DNA of 64,000 nucleotides, taken from NCBI RefSeq assembly GCF_007971385.1, contig NZ_CP042434.1:2294001-2358000 (forward strand), read 5' to 3'. This DNA comes from Arachidicoccus ginsenosidivorans. GTDB lineage: Bacteria > Bacteroidota > Bacteroidia > Chitinophagales > Chitinophagaceae. The translations under genes and the position numbers were made by a program. The notes under the pieces were generated by a model. That model was not told the DNA's origin. It was given only the letters and a program-made list of their open reading frames with translations, and made no database searches. This document shows, one piece after another, positions 59,353 to 64,000 of this stretch (its first letter is position 1; each line of letters starts with the position of its first letter).

Positions 59353-59718
59353 ATGAAAATGTTTGATTACGTGTTTTATAGAGTATGTAAAGCATATGAA
59401 AAAGCAAAAAGTAAAAGTGCTGAAATGGCAGCGATGGCAATTTTATCTCTTACGCAGGCGAGTATTATATTAATTCTCATTATTCTTTTTGAAACGGCAG
59501 AAAAAAAGAAGGTAATTGATAAAATCGAAGTTGTTATTTTATATTCTGTAATTATAGTTTTAAACTATATGAGATATATATATAATGAAAGCTTTTATAG
59601 TGACATAAGTCAGAAATTTAGAGATGAGAAGAGTCCTTTTGTTAAAGGGTTGTTGGTATTTATATTTATTATTACTATTTTATTTCTTGTAATAGGTTTG
59701 GCGATTTATTCGGGTTAA
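59353..59718 (+). CDS. Orphan immunity-like three-helix membrane protein (family B)
   Basis: Protein of 121 residues with segments at about 26-46 (MAAMAILSLTQASIILILII), 58-75 (VVILYSVIIVLNYMRYIY) and 98-118 (LLVFIFIITILFLVIGLAIY). The layout repeats that of 55379 and 58775: a short N-terminal amphipathic stretch (YRVCKAYEKAKSKSAEM), helices 1 and 2, a charged loop containing SFYSDISQKFRDEKS, then helix 3. I place it in the same superfamily on this pattern; pairwise identity is low. It follows the second toxin tip by 22 bases. Confidence 0.6.
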   Translation: MKMFDYVFYRVCKAYEKAKSKSAEMAAMAILSLTQASIILILIILFETAEKKKVIDKIEVVILYSVIIVLNYMRYIYNESFYSDISQKFRDEKSPFVKGLLVFIFIITILFLVIGLAIYSG

Positions 59719-59974
59719 AAAACTTAGCAGGAATCTGAGACCAATTTTATGAATAAATTTGATTTAGTTTTATTAGCATTTACAATTTGAACTTGATACA
59801 ATCATTTTTGTCAAACCGAAAAAAGTATTGGACAGATAGGCATAAAAGTTATTGTGTTTGTGAATTAATTTTTATTCGAGTCATTTTAAGAGATTGTTTT
59901 GGTTAACGTGATCTTTAAATATCTTAATGGATTTTCTGAGTGTGCTGCATTCTAATTATTATTTTAGTTAATTT

Positions 59975-60715
59975 ATGGAATATCGATATAAATCTAAAGT
60001 TTTTAAGCCTTTTAAAATGTTTGTTTGTTGCATTTTAATTTTTGTTGTGGCGTTCCTTATATTGGTATTTGTTGCAGTAAAATTTAATGCTACATCCATC
60101 GCTGTTCTAGGTTACTGCGCTATTACTGTAATTCCGTTTTTTTATGAGAAGAAAGTTAGAGCCCGTTTTATGGTAGATGTTAATCTTATTTTTAAGGACG
60201 ATGGGCTGCAGGTTGTATTTTATAATAAAAATTGGTGTTTTTATACTAAAACATTGGATTTTTATTGGGAAGATATAAATGCTTTTAAGATCTATTTTAC
60301 TCAAAGTGGGTATACTAATTTAGATTTGTATTTTAAAGGAAGATATTTTGTTAAGGAAATAAGCTTTGTGGATAAGAAAGAAGAATTGGCAAAAAATGAA
60401 TTAAGTGTCTTTAATTTATTTTTAAATTATTGTTACAATTATAATGCTACCTGTGATGAAGAAAAGAAGGTGAAATTAAGAAGGGGCTTTCTATTGACTA
60501 ATTGGGGGAAATTTGCGTTATTTAGTTTATTGGTTTTGGATCTTTTATTTATTATTTTGATGCTGATTTATAAGCCTGATAAATTTCCATTTAGTCTTAT
60601 CTCAATTTCTATTATTATTACATTATTTCTTAAAAGAGAAAATGACAAGGTTACGTATGAAAGAATGAAGGGGTATAAACCTTTAAACAGCATGCTTGAG
60701 GTGGTTAATGATTAA
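59975..60715 (+). CDS. Hypothetical membrane protein, helices flanking a beta-rich domain (family C)
   Basis: Protein of 246 residues. Two hydrophobic segments at the N-terminus (about 15-36, LIFVVAFLILVFVAVKF; 42-57, IAVLGYCAITVIPFFY), a soluble beta-rich middle (about 60-165; VNLIFKDDGLQVVFYNKNWC, FYWEDINAFKIYF, NLDLYFKGRYFVKEISF), and two more segments near the C-terminus (about 176-200 and 206-218, FALFSLLVLDLLFIILMLIY). The same architecture recurs at 62071-62712. The middle part, with a WEDI strand, resembles PH-like membrane-associated domains only in outline. It lies in the immunity array, so an immunity role is plausible; no toxin fragment was found before it. The 256-bp gap upstream holds nothing I recognise. 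Confidence 0.6.
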   Translation: MEYRYKSKVFKPFKMFVCCILIFVVAFLILVFVAVKFNATSIAVLGYCAITVIPFFYEKKVRARFMVDVNLIFKDDGLQVVFYNKNWCFYTKTLDFYWEDINAFKIYFTQSGYTNLDLYFKGRYFVKEISFVDKKEELAKNELSVFNLFLNYCYNYNATCDEEKKVKLRRGFLLTNWGKFALFSLLVLDLLFIILMLIYKPDKFPFSLISISIIITLFLKRENDKVTYERMKGYKPLNSMLEVVND

Positions 60716-60734
60716 TTTAATTTGTTTTAATGAG

Positions 60735-61118
60735 ATGAATATTTTGGATTTAATTGGTATTTACTTACATTTTTTATGACTGGAAGAAATAGTAGACTTA
60801 TATTCCCATGGTTTTAAGGCGGTCTCTCTCTTGGAATGGTTTAGGCGCTTTCAGTAGCTTTACTATTAAAAGTTGTTTTTGGATTGTTATTTAAGATGAA
60901 GTGTATACCTGAAGCTAATTTTGTCAGATTTTTTATCATTTGCGCTGATTGCATTTGTGTTGCTAAAATTTTATTTTTTTTAAAATTATAATTATCTTAA
61001 ATTTGTTTAAATTTATATAAGGGAATATATTGTGGCTAAATGGAGAAAGATTATTTTTGTCTTCATTCCTTTGTTTTATTTATTTTGGTTCAAACATTTT
61101 CTGATTTTTATAATTTAA
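60735..61118 (+). pseudogene. Decayed copy of the family A membrane protein
   Basis: From ATG 60735 the start reads MNILDLIGIYLHFL, clearly matching MKIIDIFLVTIYLHFL at 58775. After shifts of frame and past stops it continues GRNSRLIFPWF, SLGMV, ALSVALLLKVVFG, KMKCIP, KILFFLKL and WRKIIFVFIPLFYLFWFKHF, ending at TAA 61116. Several stops and indels make this genuine decay, in contrast to the single-base breaks elsewhere in the window. Confidence 0.75.
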
Positions 61119-61167
61119 TTTTTTGAGGGGATGTTATAATTCTGGATTTTCCATAATTTCCTAAAGA

Positions 61168-61584
61168 ATGGATAAGATTTGTTTGATTGATTTGTTTTTA
61201 ACTAGCCTTTATTGGCATTTTTTATTGATGAAGAAAAGAGGGCGAAAAGTGTATCCTTGGTTTGCTACTTGTTCGTCTTTAGCTATTTATATCCCTATAA
61301 TCGCTACTTTAATAATTAGAACTATTTTTGGAGAAGTTCTTTTTAAGGATATGCCTGAATATTTATTTTTGTTGATTTTTTTGTTTTTTGGAGCAGTGGT
61401 TTTCTTTGTTGTAAAAAGCTATTTTTTTAACAGTGGAAAATATTTAAAGGTGATGGAGATTTTTTTTAATAAATATTCTGATTTAAAAAGACGTAGGATA
61501 AAAAATTTTATTATTTGTATTCTTTTGATTAGTCCCTATATCCCCATTTTAATTTTATGGTTGGAAGACTTCAATGGGTTTTGA
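61168..61584 (+). CDS. Orphan immunity-like three-helix membrane protein (family A)
   Basis: Protein of 138 residues, the same length as 58775-59191 and similar along its length: LYWHFLLMKKRGRKVYPWFA against LHFLKMKENGRNIVPWFQ, PEYLFLLIFLFFGAVVFFVV against PEWLFLLGFMSFAGLIFFLV, and KSYFFNSGKYLKVMEIFFNK against KLYFFKKNRHLDLISTFLKR. Three hydrophobic segments. It is probably an immunity gene retained after loss of its toxin. The short string GDVIILDFP before a stop just upstream (61133-61162) might be one more toxin end, but it is too short to claim. Confidence 0.65.
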   Translation: MDKICLIDLFLTSLYWHFLLMKKRGRKVYPWFATCSSLAIYIPIIATLIIRTIFGEVLFKDMPEYLFLLIFLFFGAVVFFVVKSYFFNSGKYLKVMEIFFNKYSDLKRRRIKNFIICILLISPYIPILILWLEDFNGF

Positions 61585-62070
61585 CCCTCTATTATATAAA
61601 AAATTAAATAAGAGTTTAATCATATAGAGGATTAATACTAATAACTAACTTATTTTTATTTTTTATTTATGCTGTTATTTCAAATATTTTCTTGCCCATT
61701 TTTAACTGATATTTTTTGGCCTAGCAAAAATAATATTTCTAGGTTTTGAGCAGTGAAATTGGCATAAAAGGTAATAAGTTGGCTGATCGAAATTTGGTCT
61801 TACTGCTATTTTAGTACAGACTTATATAGATATGTACATTAAAGGACAGATTGAGGCTCATCGATACCGTCTAAGGTGGTCCATTAAAGTGATATTTGGT
61901 GGCTTGTATAGTTGTTGATTTTCCATTTGAATATGGACTGCGAGGTATGTTGAATATATAATGAATATTCTGCCTATTTTTGGTTTTTAATTTTGAAATT
62001 GAATATACTGTCATTTATCGATATAAAATGTTTTGGCATTTGATTACCTGCCGTTGTAGTTTTTATTGTT
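61585..62070. other. AT-rich gap in the immunity array
   Basis: About 490 bases with many stops in all frames. A 29-codon frame at 61832-61918 (MYIKGQIEAHRYRLRWSIKV) is not recognisable. Short arms CCTCTAT/ATAGAGG near 61585-61628 may form a weak hairpin. It may be decayed toxin or immunity sequence. Confidence 0.4.
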
Positions 62071-62712
62071 TTGGAATTATGTATTAGTTATTGTCCAAAT
62101 AAGTTCTTTGAAATAATTCTTATTTTGATGCAGTTTGCACCATTATTTTTCTTAAATAAAATTAAGGCATTGTATATTTCTATTATACATTTGGAAATTG
62201 GCGAAGACTTTTTAAAAATTAGTGGTTTGGATGTTGGTGCTATTTTTTTCAGTTCTCGTAAGCCTCCGGATGAGATTATATTGGGGTTTTCATCTATTAA
62301 AAGTGTTAAGTTTAAAAATATCCCATATAAGTATTGTGAGTTTTGTTTTTATTTAAAGGAAATGAAAATGGTATGTTTTTCGTTTTTGTTGGATTCTAAG
62401 CTACAGCCTTTTGCAATTGTAGATGGGTTCTTGGATGAATTATTATTAAAAATTTCGCAACATACTAAGAATTTACAGACTGACCATAAAATTGTTTTGA
62501 AGCCTAGTTTTTATGCTTCGAAAGTTGGCTTGATTTGTATTTTGATTTTGTTGTTGATTTTTTTTACTGTTTTAATTTTTGTTGTACTTAATGTATCATT
62601 TGTCAAAATAAGATCGTTATTAATAACCTTGTTATTGATAATTCAGATTGTTAGTAGGAGAGTTGTCGAAAAAAAATTTTATTTTAGGAATGAGTCAAAG
62701 TTAAACTTGTAG
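62071..62712 (+). CDS. Hypothetical membrane protein, shortened relative of family C
   Basis: Frame of 213 codons starting at a TTG, with a hydrophobic N-terminus (about 12-28, FFEIILILMQFAPLFFLNKI), a beta-rich middle (YISIIHLEIGEDFLKISGLD, SIKSVKFKNIPYKYCEFCFY) and two C-terminal helices (VGLICILILLLIFFTVLIFV, LLITLLLIIQIVSRRVVEKK). This mirrors the protein at 59975-60715 but without its first helix. The frame is open further upstream to about 62044 (LPAVVVFIVLE, hydrophobic), so the true N-terminus has probably been lost or shifted out of frame. It may no longer be functional. It converges with, and slightly overlaps, the repaired hipS frame. Confidence 0.5.
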   Translation: MELCISYCPNKFFEIILILMQFAPLFFLNKIKALYISIIHLEIGEDFLKISGLDVGAIFFSSRKPPDEIILGFSSIKSVKFKNIPYKYCEFCFYLKEMKMVCFSFLLDSKLQPFAIVDGFLDELLLKISQHTKNLQTDHKIVLKPSFYASKVGLICILILLLIFFTVLIFVVLNVSFVKIRSLLITLLLIIQIVSRRVVEKKFYFRNESKLNL

Positions 62713-63062
62713 TGATAAAAAATAAGTTAAGTTCATTGATGGATCTATCTTTTTTATGGTGATTGCTCCTATTGTATCATATTGGCCCGTTGCCATTAAG
62801 ATGCCGAAATCATCGTTTTCGTCTATGTGCAATAGTCTGCTTTGCAATTTTCTATTTGCCCCTCGCTTAACATATTTGAAAATACCGGGAATAAATAGGG
62901 ACTGCTGTATTCCTTTTGGGTTTTGGGCATTGTTAAACTGATAGCCGGTTTATTTGGATCCTTATAATAACCGTCTTCGTATCTGAAGACATAGTGGTTT
63001 CGGTTTTCTTCAATGAGGACTCCCGCTAAAACCCGTTTAAAATATATTTCTATGGCTCTCAT
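62701..63062 (-). pseudogene. HipS-like protein (HipA N-terminal subdomain), one single-base frameshift, hipT missing
   Basis: Small subunit of a tripartite HipBST-type toxin-antitoxin system, equivalent to the N-terminal subdomain of HipA. The frame from 63062 reads YFKRVLAGVLIEENRNHYVF, AISLTMPKTQKEYSSPYLFP and FSNMLSEG, then diverges. Adding one C to the CCCC run at 62859-62862 restores SEGANRKLQSRLLHIDENDD and FGILMATGQYDTIGAITIKK, the family pattern, to 120 residues. The last residues (IDPSMNLTYFLSLQV) look foreign, and no HipT kinase gene follows: the next sequence is the end of the convergent membrane-protein gene. I infer a deletion that removed hipT. It is 4 bp downstream of hipB. 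Confidence 0.75.
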
Positions 63063-63066
63063 TTAA

Positions 63067-63273
63067 TTATACTTTTTTGATTTGTAAACTTAGTTCCATA
63101 CCGATAATATCTGCAATTTTCGTTATTATGTTTATTGTTGGGTTATTCTCCCCGCGTTCCAATTTGGATAAGGTGTTTACACTTATTTCAGCTAGTTCCG
63201 CCAAATGTGGTTGCGTAACTCGTAAGATCTTTCTTCGCTCTTTTATTATTTTGCCTAATTCAGAAACTGACAT
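63067..63273 (-). CDS. hipB: HipB-like XRE-family antitoxin/repressor
   Basis: DNA-binding protein of 68 residues with a single Cro/C1-type domain (IIKERRKILRVTQPHLAELA, EISVNTLSKLERGENNPTIN), ending MELSLQIKKV. In HipBST systems this protein binds operators upstream of its own gene. That fits the two palindromes 49 and 115 bases upstream of the start, and a TAAATTTG box at 63299-63292 between the start and the first palindrome. It is followed directly by the hipS-like gene. With the kinase gone it may persist only as a repressor or as an addiction-immune relic. Confidence 0.87.
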   Translation of the reverse strand: MSVSELGKIIKERRKILRVTQPHLAELAEISVNTLSKLERGENNPTINIITKIADIIGMELSLQIKKV

Positions 63274-63291
63274 TATAATGTGATTTTAGTT

Positions 63292-63299
63292 CAAATTTA
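63292..63299 (-). promoter_or_regulatory. Candidate -7 box of hipB
   Basis: Minus-strand TAAATTTG (TAnnTTTG), 18 bases before the hipB ATG. The first palindromic operator begins 22 bases further upstream, covering the -33 region. Confidence 0.5.
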
Positions 63300-63321
63300 A
63301 TCACTTTTCTCTTTATTTAGA

Positions 63322-63351
63322 CCTTAAATCACAATATATTGTGATTTAAGG
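63322..63351. promoter_or_regulatory. Perfect 30-bp palindrome, proposed HipB operator 1
   Basis: Half-site CCTTAAATCACAATA followed without spacer by its exact complement. Its inner 20 bases are the same as operator 2. Position over the hipB promoter suggests autoregulation. Confidence 0.8.
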
Positions 63352-63387
63352 TTGTTTTTATGCTTTTTTGAACTTAAAGTATCCAAA

Positions 63388-63407
63388 AATCACAATATAT
63401 TGTGATT
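63388..63407. promoter_or_regulatory. Perfect 20-bp palindrome, proposed HipB operator 2
   Basis: AATCACAATATATTGTGATT, identical to the core of operator 1, 66 bases away centre to centre (about six helical turns), a spacing that would allow cooperative binding on one DNA face. Confidence 0.8.
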
Positions 63408-63771
63408 GCGTGTGTTGTTCTAGGTAATTTAGCCTTAAATGCTGCTGCTGATTCAATAGGTAAAATCTTTATCCAAATAGTTATCCCCTTATTGATAACT
63501 TTTTCACAGATGACTGCCATTATTTACCATAATGGATGGGTTGATAGGGGGCTTATTCTTTGATTGCTAATCATTTTTTATGCCCATAATTGGTTTGTTT
63601 GATGCTTGTACAGGACAGTACGGGATAGTTGGTTAGTTTTTTAGTTTTATAATTGCAGTAGTTCCATCTTTAACGAATGTTCACTTGGTTTTTGGTGCAG
63701 GCAGTATGGAACATTCTTTTATATGGCTCAAATGATTTAATTATTCAACATTTAATATCAAGCTACAATTT
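63408..63771. other. Intergenic region before the right-edge glycosidase
   Basis: 364 bases with no gene. Short inverted repeats: GTTATC/GATAAC around 63480-63500, and GAATGTTC (63675-63682) with GAACATTC (63709-63716). The latter lies 56 bases before the next ATG and could be a regulator site; nothing else recognised. Confidence 0.45.
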
Positions 63772-64000
63772 ATGCTTCCTTATAATTGTTTAAATAAAAA
63801 CCTGGCAACTGCAATTCGTTGCAAAATAAGTGGACAAGGACTGGGACTACTTTTTGCTTCTCTTTTAGCCTTCGGCAGTGGAGCACGTGCCCAACTCCAA
63901 TCAGCTTCTGCAGTGCAATCTCAGACACCACTTAAATGGCCCAATATTACTCAGCAAAATAAACCGTGGGCCCGTTGGTGGTGGGAAGGTAGTGCTGTGG
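63772..64000 (+). CDS. Secreted glycosyl hydrolase, N-terminal part only (GH106/GH2-like)
   Basis: Only the first 76 codons lie in the window. They show a signal peptide (GLGLLFASLLAFGSGARAQL, cleavage near residue 41), a short linker, and WPNITQQNKPWARWWWEGSA. The KPW-RWWW-GSAV pattern is typical of the N-terminus of large Bacteroidota glycosidases annotated as GH106-like rhamnosidases or GH2 sugar-binding-domain proteins. The assignment is tentative because the catalytic part is outside the window. It continues the glycan-use theme on the far side of the toxin island. Confidence 0.65.
   Translation, partial: MLPYNCLNKNLATAIRCKISGQGLGLLFASLLAFGSGARAQLQSASAVQSQTPLKWPNITQQNKPWARWWWEGSAV

Noticed and set aside
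59885..59955. Possible third toxin end (IFKYLNGFSECAAF then stop) before the gene at 59975
   Set aside because: About 20 residues only, with no supporting similarity. It cannot be told from chance.
61832..61918. 29-codon frame MYIKGQIEAHRYRLRWSIKV in the gap of the array
   Set aside because: Too short, no homologue recognised, no clear relation to neighbours.
21552..62862. Phase variation through homopolymer slippage
   Set aside because: The runs are only 3-6 bases long, much shorter than typical slippage tracts. Sequencing error explains the one-directional pattern more simply.
1..64000. CRISPR arrays, tRNA and rRNA genes, integrase or att sites
   Set aside because: None was seen on either strand by reading. 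A short or divergent tRNA could still be missed without a covariance-model search.

Overview
The window comes from a Bacteroidota chromosome, most likely a soil or plant-associated member of the Chitinophagaceae. The evidence is three SusC/SusD-type systems, an ECF sigma/FecR pair, a type IX secretion (T9SS) sorting domain, TAnnTTTG promoter boxes and weak Shine-Dalgarno sequences. I saw no rRNA, tRNA or CRISPR array.

Layout. 1-4.3 kb: sigma factor -> FecR -> SusC with an STN domain (minus strand, the SusC running off the left edge), a surface-signalling nutrient uptake system. 4.5-20 kb: housekeeping genes, all intact: DCC thiol protein, DoxX-like membrane protein, DUF1599, folP, aldose epimerase, HIT, nadE, fbp, amidohydrolase, HAD phosphatase, rpiA, psd, cdsA, CPBP protease, dusB and an AhpD-like protein. 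20-21 kb: a scar holding a RhuM/IS630 chimera. 21-47.7 kb: a glycan-use region with GH92 (two), GH78 (two), GH43, a secreted metallopeptidase-like protein, a two-component system, a LacI regulator and two SusCD pairs. Together these suggest capture, surface hydrolysis and uptake of a rhamnose-, arabinose- and mannose-containing glycan or glycoprotein. A new glycosidase gene begins at the right edge.

48-63 kb is an AT-rich accessory island and the most interesting part. It carries one very large secreted SpvB/FG-GAP/RHS polymorphic toxin gene with a membrane immunity candidate overlapping its 3' end. Downstream lie a small secreted protein and a T9SS-sorted protein, then a 1,247-bp almost exact copy of the RHS core. 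The copy is followed by truncated toxin tips and a chain of small membrane-protein genes. At least four of these (55379, 58775, 59353, 61168) and one pseudogene (60735) look like divergent members of a single three-helix family of about 121-138 residues. I read this as a bank of orphan toxin tips and immunity genes built by RHS-core recombination. The island ends in a hipB-hipS pair lacking hipT, with two palindromic operators.

Seven reading frames are broken by what looks like a single missing base in a short homopolymer (two in a GH92, one in a GH78, one in a SusC, two in the RHS gene, one in hipS). Every one is restored by adding a base, which points to residual sequencing error more than to gene decay, although decay cannot be excluded from one sequence.
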